Shown: positions 44,589 to 52,889 of the stretch, one piece after another
Layout: each line of letters opens with the position of its first letter
Numbering within the stretch: the first letter of the stretch is position 1
From: Salinicola peritrichatus
GTDB lineage: Bacteria > Pseudomonadota > Gammaproteobacteria > Pseudomonadales > Halomonadaceae
NCBI RefSeq assembly: GCF_003206715.1
Contig: NZ_PZJU01000005.1
Span: 1 to 64,000 of the forward strand
Direction of reading: 5' to 3'
Length of the DNA stretch: 64,000 nucleotides
Position numbers and translations under genes: made by a program
Notes under the pieces: generated by a model
Told to the model about the DNA's origin: nothing
The model's database searches: none
Seen by the model: the letters and a program-made list of their open reading frames with translations, nothing else

Positions 44589-45494
44589 ATGAGCCAAATC
44601 ATACTGATAACGGGAGCATCCAGCGGATTTGGTCGGCTGATGGCCAACACGCTCGCTGCCGCCGGACATATCGTCTACGCCTCCATGCGTGGGCTCGATG
44701 GCAAGAATGCGCATCGAGTCGATGAGATTGCAGCCCATGCTGCCCGGCATGGCGTCGACCTACGTACCGTCGAACTGGATGTCCAGTCGGAGAATTCGGC
44801 CGAACGCGCCATCGAGACGATCATGGCCGACCAGGGACGCATCGACGTCGTGATCCATAACGCCGGGCATATGGTCTGGGGGCCGAGCGAGGCGTTCACG
44901 CCCGAGCAGCTCGCCGAGCTATACGACGTCAACGTGCTGGGCACGCAGCGGGTCAATCGCGCGGTGCTGCCACACATGCGTGCGGCCAAACGAGGCTTGA
45001 TGGTGTGGATTGGCAGCAGTAGCGCCGCCGGAGGAATCCCACCCATGGTCGGTCCCTACTTTGCCGCCAAGGCGGGCATGGATGCTCTGGCCGTCAGCTA
45101 TGCCCGGGAGTTGGCGCCGTTGGGTATCGAAAGCTCGATCGTGGTGCCGGGCGCCTTCACTCGCGGTACCAACCATTTTCTCCATGCCGGCTCGCCCGCC
45201 GATACGGACCGGGCGAATGAATACGAGGCGAGCCTTCCCGGAGACTTCAGCGACACGATGCTCCGGGAGCTTGCCGCCACGGTACCGGACGCAGCCGATC
45301 CGCAAGCGGTCGCCGACGGCGTGGTGGATATCGTCGATGCGCCGTTCGGTCGACGTCCGTTTCGCGTGGTGATCGACCCCGCCAGCGATGGGTCGGTGGT
45401 CTCCTATGGTGTCATCGACCGTGTCCGTGAGGAATTTCTGCGCCGGATCGGTTTCGGGTATCTGTTGCAGCCGGCCGTGCATGAACGTTCATGA
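44589..45494 (+). CDS. SDR family oxidoreductase
   Basis: 301 residues, longer than classical SDRs by about 50. It has TGASSGFG, HNAGH and YFAAK. The longer C-terminus (PFRVVIDPASDGS) fits a group of SDRs acting on larger carbonyl substrates. It follows the preceding SDR by 21 bp. Confidence 0.85.
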   Translation: MSQIILITGASSGFGRLMANTLAAAGHIVYASMRGLDGKNAHRVDEIAAHAARHGVDLRTVELDVQSENSAERAIETIMADQGRIDVVIHNAGHMVWGPSEAFTPEQLAELYDVNVLGTQRVNRAVLPHMRAAKRGLMVWIGSSSAAGGIPPMVGPYFAAKAGMDALAVSYARELAPLGIESSIVVPGAFTRGTNHFLHAGSPADTDRANEYEASLPGDFSDTMLRELAATVPDAADPQAVADGVVDIVDAPFGRRPFRVVIDPASDGSVVSYGVIDRVREEFLRRIGFGYLLQPAVHERS

Positions 45495-45603
45495 ACGACA
45501 GTCCTTGGTTCTATAGCCCGTCCGTTTGGACGGAAGGAAGTCGTAACAGCCGATGAGTATCGGCATCACTTGGCAACTTCATTGACTGGAGAAGGAAACA
45601 ACC

Positions 45604-45822
45604 ATGCCATTTGCCAACTACAAGTTTCCCGAGGGCATTCTCGATCACGCCCGCAAGGAAGATATCATCCACCGCACGACCGAGATGTTCGTCGAGTATT
45701 TCGGCGAGGACGTTCGCCCCTACACCATGGTGCTGGTGGAGGAGGTCGCCGACGGCGGCTGGGGGCGGGCCGACGAGACGCTGACGCTCGAAAAGATGGG
45801 GCTTCCGCCGCAATCCTCGTGA
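45604..45822 (+). CDS. 4-oxalocrotonate tautomerase-family protein
   Basis: 72 residues. After initiator Met removal, Pro2 becomes the catalytic N-terminal proline (MPFANYKFPEG). The body has the 4-OT beta-alpha fold (RTTEMFVEYFGEDVRPYTMVLVEEV). It is probably the last gene of the SDR-SDR operon. Such enzymes interconvert keto-enol forms in carbonyl breakdown. Confidence 0.82.
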   Translation: MPFANYKFPEGILDHARKEDIIHRTTEMFVEYFGEDVRPYTMVLVEEVADGGWGRADETLTLEKMGLPPQSS

Positions 45823-45837
45823 CAGGTATTTCCTCCC

Positions 45838-45865
45838 ACATGCCGCCGCTTTGCCGGCGGCATGT
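45838..45865 (+). terminator. Terminator hairpin after the tautomerase gene
   Basis: Perfect 11-bp stem ACATGCCGCCG / CGGCGGCATGT with a 6-nt loop, 16 bp after the stop codon, followed by CTTTG. The stem is stable and the T-run is short. Confidence 0.65.
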
Positions 45866-45937
45866 CTTTGTCCGCAGTACTGCCGGGCGTGAGATGACGT
45901 AGCCCCGGATTTCGAACCGACAAGACTTTCCTGCACT

Positions 45938-46195
45938 TCATCTCGTCCGGAAACGGAACGCGAACGTGTTAGGGTTCGGCTTCCACAGGCTCGCGAGAAT
46001 CGCGTCGCCGGCCATTCCATACCAAACGTGATCGGTCGGGCGCGTTCGGCGCCCCGCCAGATATCCCCTCCAGAAACGGCTGCAATGCACGTCGGGCCAT
46101 TCCCGGCTTCGTCGTGTCGAGTCTATCCACTTGAGAAGCGGTGCGTTTTCGCCACGTGCCGCTAACGGATAATAGCGCCTCCCATAAATCGTCAA
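45938..46195 (-). CDS. Possible 85-residue hypothetical protein
   Basis: A minus-strand frame with a TTG start encodes 85 residues rich in Arg and Trp, such as HCSRFWRGYLAGRRTRP and DHVWYGMAGDAILASLW. It is divergent from the GntR gene and shares its palindromic control region. It might be a small regulated gene, but the start is weak and it resembles no family I know. Otherwise 45866-46268 holds no gene. Confidence 0.25.
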   Translation of the reverse strand: MTIYGRRYYPLAARGENAPLLKWIDSTRRSREWPDVHCSRFWRGYLAGRRTRPTDHVWYGMAGDAILASLWKPNPNTFAFRFRTR

Positions 46196-46255
46196 CGATA
46201 TTTGCCTTAAAAGCTACTTTCGTAGACAGACTAAAGTTAAATTTCAATATCGTTG
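46193..46255. promoter_or_regulatory. Dyad CAACGATATT...AATATCGTTG, candidate GntR operator
   Basis: Perfect 10-bp inverted arms (46193-46202 and 46246-46255) are 43 bp apart, and a small palindrome CTACTTTCGTAG lies between them at 46214-46225. The block ends 13 bp before the GntR start codon. Such spacing suggests looping or two half-sites around a promoter. Confidence 0.5.
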
Positions 46256-46268
46256 GCAATATGTCTGA

Positions 46269-47057
46269 ATGAGAAACATGAAAACACCCAATCAACACAC
46301 CAAAGACAACGAGGCTGGCGAAGAGGCCGCAGGCAAGACGTCGACCGGCGTCGCCTCGGTAGCCGCTCGGATAGAGCACCTCATCAGTTCCGGAGAACTC
46401 GTCGGCGGGGACCGGATCAACGAAAGCGCGCTCGCCCAGGAATTCGGCACCAGCCGGGGGCCCGTACGCGAGGCTTGCCGTGCTCTCGAGCACGCGGGAC
46501 TGGTGCGCTCGGTCATGAATCGCGGCTTCTTCGTGCAGGAGATCGGCCTGAAGGAGGCGCTCGACATCTATGAGCTGCGGGCGGCCCTGTTCCGTACCGC
46601 CGGGCGCTTGCTGGTGGAAAGGATTTCACAGACGGAGCTCGCCGCGCTGCGACACGCCGTCGACGCAATGGATGCCGCGGCCGAAGCGAACGACATGCAC
46701 GCGTTCTACACGTTCAACGAGACCTTTCACACCCTGATCGTCGAGCAGTGCGGCAACAGCAAGCTCGTCGAGCTCTGGCCCCGCCTGCAGACCCAGCTCA
46801 ATCTGTTCCGCCGTCGCAGCCTGGTCGTGCGTGGCGCCCTGCACGATGCCAACGCCGAGCACCGTTCGATCGTCGAGGCGCTCGAGCGCGGGGATGCCAC
46901 GGCCGCGACGCTTTTGTGCGAGCGGCACGTGCTGTCCGGCAAGACACGCTTGCTGAATACCCTGACGGCGCCGCCTCTCGGGACTCGCCATGGCCGTTCG
47001 GCGGCGAGCATCGAAACCCTATCCGCCGTGCAGGACCCGGAGAAAGACGATGACTGA
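46269..47057 (+). CDS. GntR/FCD-family transcriptional regulator
   Basis: 262 residues. The GntR winged helix (INESALAQEFGTSRGPVREACRAL) is followed by an FCD ligand domain (LRAALFRTAGRLLVERIS, then FYTFNETFHTLIVEQCGN) that binds organic acids. It overlaps the pdxA2 gene by 8 nt (ATGACTGA), so it is in the same operon as its likely targets. An N-terminal extension of about 25 hydrophilic residues precedes the domain. Confidence 0.87.
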   Translation: MRNMKTPNQHTKDNEAGEEAAGKTSTGVASVAARIEHLISSGELVGGDRINESALAQEFGTSRGPVREACRALEHAGLVRSVMNRGFFVQEIGLKEALDIYELRAALFRTAGRLLVERISQTELAALRHAVDAMDAAAEANDMHAFYTFNETFHTLIVEQCGNSKLVELWPRLQTQLNLFRRRSLVVRGALHDANAEHRSIVEALERGDATAATLLCERHVLSGKTRLLNTLTAPPLGTRHGRSAASIETLSAVQDPEKDDD

Positions 47058-48132
47058 AGCCCTCGCAGACCCTCGGCCGCGCCTGGCCATCGTGCCCGGC
47101 GATCCCACCGGCATCGGCCCGGAGCTCGCCGCACGCATCCTGACCAATCCCGACATGTGGCGGCTGGCCCGTTTTCTGGTCGTGGGCGACGCGCGCGTGA
47201 TGGCGATGGGCGCCCAGCAGGCGGAGGTATCGCTCTCCCTGCGTTCGATCGCCAACGGCGAGGGGGCGGCCGCCGCGATCCGCGAGGCCGAAACGGCGGG
47301 CGAGGTGCCGATGATCGATCTCGGCAACCTGGACCCGAGCCGTTTCACGCTGGGGCAGGCGAGCGCCGAAGTCGGTGGGGAAGTGGGTGCGACGCTGGCG
47401 GCGGCGGTCGAGCTGGCGCGCGCCGGCATCGTCGATGGCGTGACCTTCACGCCGCTCAACAAGCAGGCGATGTTCCGTGGCGGCTGGCAGTTTCCGGACG
47501 AGCACAAGCTCTTCGCCCACCTGCTTGGCTTCAAGGGGCTGTTCAGCGAGATGAACGTGCTCGACGGCCAATGGATGACCCGGGTCACTAGCCATGTCTC
47601 GCTGCGCGAAGCGGTCGAGCAGATCACGCCGGCGCGGATTCGCGACGCCTTGACGCTCGCCGACACGACGATGCGCCGGGCCGGGATCGCCGAGCCGCGC
47701 ATCGCCGTGGCGGCGCTCAACCCCCATGCGGGGGAGGGCGGCCTGTTCGGACGCGAGGAGATCGACATCATCGCGCCGACGGTGCGTGAAATGGCCGCGC
47801 GCGGCATCCGCTGCGACGGCCCCTTCCCCTCCGACACGGTCTACCTCAAGGCCTTCGAAGGGCACTACGACAGCGTCCTGGCCATGTATCACGATCAGGG
47901 CCAGATCGCGACCAAGCTGCGCGGTTTCAACAGGGGCGTGACGATCACTGCCGGGCTGCCGACCGTGTTCACCACGCCCGCCCATGGAACCGCCTACGAT
48001 ATCGTCGGCCGCGGCATCGCGGACCCCGGTGCGACCGAAAGCGCCGTGCGTCTCGCAGCCCGGCTGGCGGGAAAAACGAGTCTCGACGGACCTGGAACCC
48101 AGGCCACGGGGCTCGTGGACGCCCAGACCTGA
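47050..48132 (+). CDS. pdxA2: PdxA2-type 4-hydroxythreonine-4-phosphate dehydrogenase family enzyme
   Basis: 360 residues with the PdxA fold: IVPGDPTGIGPELAARI at the N-terminus and metal-ligand regions DEHKLFAHLL, LNPHAGEGGLFGREE and MYHDQGQIATKL. PdxA2 paralogues act on D-threonate or D-erythronate 4-phosphate, usually beside a DUF1537 kinase, which is absent here. The setting with a TTT transporter and a tartrate-type dehydrogenase suggests an organic-acid pathway. Translation should be coupled to gntR. Confidence 0.87.
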   Translation: MTEALADPRPRLAIVPGDPTGIGPELAARILTNPDMWRLARFLVVGDARVMAMGAQQAEVSLSLRSIANGEGAAAAIREAETAGEVPMIDLGNLDPSRFTLGQASAEVGGEVGATLAAAVELARAGIVDGVTFTPLNKQAMFRGGWQFPDEHKLFAHLLGFKGLFSEMNVLDGQWMTRVTSHVSLREAVEQITPARIRDALTLADTTMRRAGIAEPRIAVAALNPHAGEGGLFGREEIDIIAPTVREMAARGIRCDGPFPSDTVYLKAFEGHYDSVLAMYHDQGQIATKLRGFNRGVTITAGLPTVFTTPAHGTAYDIVGRGIADPGATESAVRLAARLAGKTSLDGPGTQATGLVDAQT

Positions 48133-48257
48133 CCGATTCCGTTCCGGCACCGGCTCGAAACGCTGGCTGTGCCCCGGGCGGATGATGCGAATGGGATATC
48201 CGGGACACATCGGAGTGTACTCGGCATGGCTGGGCATTGCCTTGGGAGAAGCACGCT

Positions 48258-49220
48258 ATGCCATCAACAAAACGTACTCTGCTGTCCTGTGCCGCCCTGA
48301 TCGCCGCCATCGGTGTAATCGGTACGCCTGCGCTGGCTCAAGACGACTTCCCCTCCGGTCCGCTGGAGATCGTGACCCACGCCTCGGCGGGAGGCGGAAC
48401 GGATACCACGGTTCGCACCCTGATCCCCGATCTCGAGAAGGACCTCGGCGTTCCGGTCTCGGTCAACATGAAGCTCGGCGGATCGGGACGGGTGGCGATG
48501 AACTACCTGCGCAGTCGCCCGGAGGACGGGCAGACGATCATGCTGGTGACGCCGACGCACCTCTATACGATGGCACAGGGCCGCTCGCCGCTCGGGATCG
48601 ACGACATCACGGGCATTGCCCGCGCATCCGACGATCCGCTGCTGATCGTCGCCAAGAAGGGCAGTGCGATCGACAGCAGCGATGCCCTGCTGCAGGCGAA
48701 GACGCCCGTGAAATGGGGGGTGACGCATGTCGGCTCCATCGACCATGCCTCCGCCGAAATGTTCGCCAAGAAGGCCGGCATCAAGCTCTCCGTCGTGCCC
48801 TTCGAGGGCGGAGGTGAACTGGTGACCAACCTCATGGGCGGCAACATCGACATCGCCAGCCTCAATCTGACCGAGGCGATGGACAGCATCGAACGCGGTG
48901 ATCTCGATGCGATCGCCATCATGTCCGATCAGCGCGTCGACACCCTGCCGGACACGCCGACGGCCAAGGAACTCGGCGTCGATGCCGAGTTTTCCACCGT
49001 GCGTGGCTTCGTGGCGATGAAGGGCGTGCCCGAAGAGCATCTCAAAACCCTCGAAACCGCACTGCTCAAGGCGATGCAAGGGGATCGATACCAGACGCTG
49101 TTGAAGAACACCGGGATGCCGATGTCGAGTCCCGCGCCGGCGGATGTCTGGGATCCGCAGATGCACAAGATCAATACGAATGCCGCCGAAGTACTTCAGC
49201 AACTCGGGATGACGAATTGA
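48258..49220 (+). CDS. tctC: TctC-type tripartite tricarboxylate transporter substrate-binding protein
   Basis: 320 residues with a signal peptide (TLLSCAALIAAIGVIGTPALA). The TctC/Bug fold shows in IVTHASAGGGTDTTVRTL and later FEGGGELVTNLMGGNIDI, AELG-like AKELGVDAE and VAMKGVPEEHLKTLE. Bug proteins bind carboxylated ligands. GGGAGA precedes the ATG at 48258. It is first of the tctCBA genes. Confidence 0.88.
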   Translation: MPSTKRTLLSCAALIAAIGVIGTPALAQDDFPSGPLEIVTHASAGGGTDTTVRTLIPDLEKDLGVPVSVNMKLGGSGRVAMNYLRSRPEDGQTIMLVTPTHLYTMAQGRSPLGIDDITGIARASDDPLLIVAKKGSAIDSSDALLQAKTPVKWGVTHVGSIDHASAEMFAKKAGIKLSVVPFEGGGELVTNLMGGNIDIASLNLTEAMDSIERGDLDAIAIMSDQRVDTLPDTPTAKELGVDAEFSTVRGFVAMKGVPEEHLKTLETALLKAMQGDRYQTLLKNTGMPMSSPAPADVWDPQMHKINTNAAEVLQQLGMTN

Positions 49221-49232
49221 GGAGGGACGGTC

Positions 49233-49817
49233 ATGGCATATCCACAAGTACAGAGGCGCGGCCGCAGGCCGCACCTTTCAGTCGGAACGCTCATCTCGCG
49301 CCGTCGCGCTCAGGCAGACCCGCATGCGGAGGCGACCGGCGCCGACGAGACGACCGGGAACGGGGCGACTTCGAACGCCGGCGACAGGCGTCGCGGCCTG
49401 GGCGTCCCGGCGGTCATCCTCGGCATCTGCGCGTTCCTGTGGTGGGAAACGACGCGCTTTCCCTCGGTACCCGCGAGCTTGTCCCAGAACATCTCGGCGG
49501 CCTTCTTCCCGCGGGTCTTGATCGCGGCCGTGGCCATACTGGCCGTCGTGCTGGTCGTCTTTGACCGGGAGAAATTGAGCGTTCGGCTGCCGAGCCGGGC
49601 GACGCTGCTGACCGGCGTGGGCATTACCGCGGGCGTCGCCCTGATCCCGTGGCTGGGGGTGCTGCCCGTCGTCTTTCTCGTGGCGCTGGGGCTGCCCCTG
49701 CTGTGGGGCGTGCGCCGCTGGCAGGTGCTTCTGGCCTATTCCCTCGCCGTGCCGATTGCCATCTGGGTGGTGTTCACGCTGCTGCTGCAGTTGCACTTCC
49801 CGACAGGCGCGTTCTGA
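49233..49817 (+). CDS. tctB: TctB-type small transporter subunit
   Basis: 194 residues. About 55 hydrophilic, basic residues precede four membrane helices (GVPAVILGICAFLWW, FPRVLIAAVAILAVVLVVF, VALIPWLGVLPVVFLVAL and LLAYSLAVPIAIWVVFTLLL). TctB normally lacks such a long N-terminal stretch. GAGGAGG precedes the ATG. Confidence 0.85.
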   Translation: MAYPQVQRRGRRPHLSVGTLISRRRAQADPHAEATGADETTGNGATSNAGDRRRGLGVPAVILGICAFLWWETTRFPSVPASLSQNISAAFFPRVLIAAVAILAVVLVVFDREKLSVRLPSRATLLTGVGITAGVALIPWLGVLPVVFLVALGLPLLWGVRRWQVLLAYSLAVPIAIWVVFTLLLQLHFPTGAF

Positions 49818-49820
49818 GCC

Positions 49821-49845
49821 GGGTCATGGCCTGAGGCCATGACCC
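49821..49845. other. Perfect intercistronic stem-loop between tctB and tctA
   Basis: An 11-bp stem (GGGTCATGGCC / GGCCATGACCC) with a 3-nt loop lies 3 bp after tctB and 14 bp before the tctA ATG, upstream of its GAGGAGA. No T-run follows. It could tune tctA translation or mRNA decay in the transporter operon. Confidence 0.55.
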
Positions 49846-49859
49846 GAGGAGACAATCCG

Positions 49860-51365
49860 ATGACCGATTTCGTAACGGCGCTCGGCTATGCGTTCGAGCC
49901 CTACACCCTGTTTCTCATCATCGCCTCGACGCTCGTGGGCGTGCTGGTCGGCGCATTGCCGGGGCTTTCGTCGACCATGGCCGCGGCGCTGCTGTTGCCC
50001 TTCACCATCTATCTCCCACCGGTCGCCGCGATCGCCATGCTCGCCGCGCTCTACTGCGGCGGCACGTTCGGCGGCTCGATCACCGCCATCCTGATCAACA
50101 CGCCCGGCGCGCCTCCGGCCGCGGCGACCGCCTTCGACGGCTATCCGATGGCGCAGCGCGGCGAGGCCGGCCGCGCCCTCGGCATCGCCGCGATCTGCTC
50201 GGTCATCGGCGGCGTGTTCAGTCTCGTCGTGCTGCTGATCGCGGCACCGCTGCTGGCGCAGCTCGCCTATCACTTCGGCCCGCCGGAATACTTCGCGCTG
50301 ACCGTGTTCGGTCTCTCCATGCTGGCGTCGATCAGCGGCAACAACGCGACGAAGAATCTGATCGGCGGCTGTCTCGGCGTGTTCCTGTCGACGGTCGGCG
50401 TGTCGCTGACCACCGGGGTGGAGCGTTTCACCTTCGGCGTGCCGGAACTCTACGAGGGGATCAACTTCGTTCCCGTGCTGATCGGCATGTTCGCGATCAC
50501 CGAGCTGCTCACCCAGGCGGGCAAGCTCGACCGCGAGCAGCGGCGCAATCCCGTCGATGCGATGCGCCTGCCGAAGCTGGCCGACTTCCGCCGCTGCTGG
50601 GCGACGATCGCCCGCTCCTGCGGCATCGGCACCTTCGTCGGCATCCTGCCGGCCGAGGGCGGCACGATCGCGTCGATGATGGGCTACAACGAGGCGCGCC
50701 GCTGGTCGCGTGAGCCGAAGGCGTTCGGCACCGGCGTGCCGGAGGGCATCGCCGGGCCCGAGACCGCCAACAACGCGGCCACCGGCGGCGCGATGGTGCC
50801 CACGCTGGCGCTGGGCATCCCCGGCTCCGGCACCACGGCGGTGATCCTGGGCGGGCTCATCATGCACGGCCTGCGTCCCGGGCCTTATCTGTTCCAGGAT
50901 CAACCGGCGCTGCTCTACACGATCTTCGTCGCCATGCTGATCGCGAACCTGGCGTTTCTCGTCTTCGGCCTGTTCGGCATCCGCTTCTTCGCGCGGGTCT
51001 CGCTGGTTCCGGCGCGCTTTCTGTGGCCGGCCGTCTTCGCGCTCTGCGTCGTCGGCGCCTACGGCGTGAACCAGTCGCTGGTCGATGTCTATATCATGCT
51101 CGTCGCCGGCCTGGCCGGCTACGTGCTCAAGCAGTTCGGCTTCTCTCCGGCGCCGATCATCATGGGGCTGGTGCTGGGGTCGCTGGTCGAGAACTCCTTC
51201 TCGCAGTCGATGATCGTCTTCGGCCAGAACTGGCTGCTGTTCTTCACCCGCCCGATCGCGCTTGTGTTCTTTGCCTTTGCAGTACTGGGCATCGGCGGTG
51301 CGCCGATGATCCGCGGCCTGCGCCGCATGTGGGGCAGGCGCGACGCGCCCGCCGTTCAGGATTGA
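49860..51365 (+). CDS. tctA: TctA-type large transporter permease
   Basis: 501 residues with about twelve membrane helices and the TctA signature GALPGLSSTMAAALLLPF and AALYCGGTFGGSITAILINTPG near the N-terminus. A repeat of the motif lies further on (GILPAEGGTIASMMGYNEARRW). ATG at 49860 follows GAGGAGA; a start 7 codons earlier lies in the stem-loop. Confidence 0.92.
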   Translation: MTDFVTALGYAFEPYTLFLIIASTLVGVLVGALPGLSSTMAAALLLPFTIYLPPVAAIAMLAALYCGGTFGGSITAILINTPGAPPAAATAFDGYPMAQRGEAGRALGIAAICSVIGGVFSLVVLLIAAPLLAQLAYHFGPPEYFALTVFGLSMLASISGNNATKNLIGGCLGVFLSTVGVSLTTGVERFTFGVPELYEGINFVPVLIGMFAITELLTQAGKLDREQRRNPVDAMRLPKLADFRRCWATIARSCGIGTFVGILPAEGGTIASMMGYNEARRWSREPKAFGTGVPEGIAGPETANNAATGGAMVPTLALGIPGSGTTAVILGGLIMHGLRPGPYLFQDQPALLYTIFVAMLIANLAFLVFGLFGIRFFARVSLVPARFLWPAVFALCVVGAYGVNQSLVDVYIMLVAGLAGYVLKQFGFSPAPIIMGLVLGSLVENSFSQSMIVFGQNWLLFFTRPIALVFFAFAVLGIGGAPMIRGLRRMWGRRDAPAVQD

Positions 51366-51386
51366 TCCCGAAGGAGGAAACGGCCC

Positions 51387-52823
51387 ATGACCGTTGCAAC
51401 CATCACGCGTTTCACGCCGGATATTTCAGTCAACTCGGGAGAAGGGCTGACGCGCTATGTCGTCTCCTTCGTTCTCGACACGCCCCATGACGCGATTCCC
51501 GACAAGGTGCTGGCCGAGGGGCGCAAGTCGATGCTCGATGGCTTCGGGCTGGCGCTCTCCGGCTCCGTTGCCAGGACCGGTGAGCTGGCGCGCAACCACC
51601 TCGCCGCGGTGGCGGCGGCCGGGCCATGCACGGTGATCGGCTCGGGAATGAAGGTCGCGCCGCGCTTCGCCGCCTTCGCCAACGGCGTGGGCATCCATGC
51701 CGACGACTACGACGACACGCAGCTCGCGGTGGCGCCGGACCGGGTCTACGGGCTGCTCACGCATCCGACCGCGCCGGTGCTGCCGGCGGCGTTCGCGGTG
51801 GCCGAGCAGGTGGGCGCTTCGGGGCGCGAGCTGATGCTGGCCTATCAACTGGGGGTCGAGGTGGAGTGCAAGGTCGCCGAGGCGATTTCGCCCCGCCACT
51901 ACCAGCACGGCTTCCACGCGACCGGGACCTGCGGCACGATGGGCGCGGTCTCGGCAGCGCTGAAACTGCGCGGTCTCGGCCTCGACACCAGCCTGCACGC
52001 CTTCTCCATTGCCGCCAGCCAGTCGGCCGGGCTGCGCGAAAACTTCGGCACCATGACCAAGCCGTTCCATGCCGGGCGCGCCAGCGAAAGCGGCGTCGTG
52101 GCGGCGGATTTCGCCGGATCGGGCTGGAGCGCCTCCGACGCGATCCTCGAGACGCACCGGGGCTTCTTCCAGGCGGCGGGCGGGGGCTACGATCTCGAGG
52201 CGATCCGCGACCGACTGGGGGCGCCGTGGACCTTCGACGATCCCGGCGTATCGATCAAGCCGCATCCTTCGGGTTCGCTGACTCATCCGGGAATGACCGA
52301 GATGTTGCGCCTGATCCGCGACAACGCCATCACCGCGGACCAGGTGCGGCGGGTGCGGGTCGGCACCAACCACAACATGCCGAACGCGCTGATCCATCAT
52401 CGGCCCCGGAACGAACTCCAGGCCAAGTTCTCGATGGAGTTCTGCATGGCGATCCTGCTGCTCGACGGCAGGGCCGGGCTGCCGGAGTTCACCGACCAGA
52501 CCGTGCTGCGCCCCGATGTGCAAAAGATGATCGAGAAGGTCGATTTCTACGTCAACGACGAGGCCGAGGCGGCGGGCTACGCCAAGATGACGACGCTCAT
52601 CGACATCGAGCTGGTCGACGGGCGCACGCTCTCCGGCCGTGCCGACTTCGGCAAGGGCAGTCCACAGAACCCGATGAGCTACGACGAGGTCGCCGACAAG
52701 TTCCGGGGCTGCGCCGAGTTCGCCCGCTGGGACGTCGCCAAGACCGAGGAGATCATCGCGACGGTGCGCGAGATCGAGTCGGTAAGCGACATCTCGCAGC
52801 TTTCCCGCCTGCTCTCGACCTGA
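51387..52823 (+). CDS. MmgE/PrpD-family protein (2-methylcitrate dehydratase-like)
   Basis: 478 residues matching MmgE/PrpD: MLDGFGLALSGS, AFANGVGIHADDYDD, TGTCGTMGAVSAALKLRGL and KPHPSGSLTHPG. Known members dehydrate 2-methylcitrate or isomerise/hydrolyse related polycarboxylates such as cis-aconitate and iminodisuccinate. GGAGGA precedes the ATG. It lies 21 bp after tctA in the same operon. Confidence 0.87.
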   Translation: MTVATITRFTPDISVNSGEGLTRYVVSFVLDTPHDAIPDKVLAEGRKSMLDGFGLALSGSVARTGELARNHLAAVAAAGPCTVIGSGMKVAPRFAAFANGVGIHADDYDDTQLAVAPDRVYGLLTHPTAPVLPAAFAVAEQVGASGRELMLAYQLGVEVECKVAEAISPRHYQHGFHATGTCGTMGAVSAALKLRGLGLDTSLHAFSIAASQSAGLRENFGTMTKPFHAGRASESGVVAADFAGSGWSASDAILETHRGFFQAAGGGYDLEAIRDRLGAPWTFDDPGVSIKPHPSGSLTHPGMTEMLRLIRDNAITADQVRRVRVGTNHNMPNALIHHRPRNELQAKFSMEFCMAILLLDGRAGLPEFTDQTVLRPDVQKMIEKVDFYVNDEAEAAGYAKMTTLIDIELVDGRTLSGRADFGKGSPQNPMSYDEVADKFRGCAEFARWDVAKTEEIIATVREIESVSDISQLSRLLST

Positions 52824-52889
52824 GGATGACCGTACGTGGCGCGGCATCTGCCGCGCCGTCCCGTTACAAGACAATCCATGGAGCCAATA

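Noticed and set aside
45969-46493. 174-codon minus-strand frame across the gntR promoter
   Set aside because: Its first 75 codons are antisense to gntR and it spans the palindromic control region, so it is unlikely to be coding.
46798-48237. 479-codon minus-strand open frame
   Set aside because: Antisense to gntR and pdxA2, both well supported by motifs. The sequence is arginine/glycine-rich as in frame shadows.
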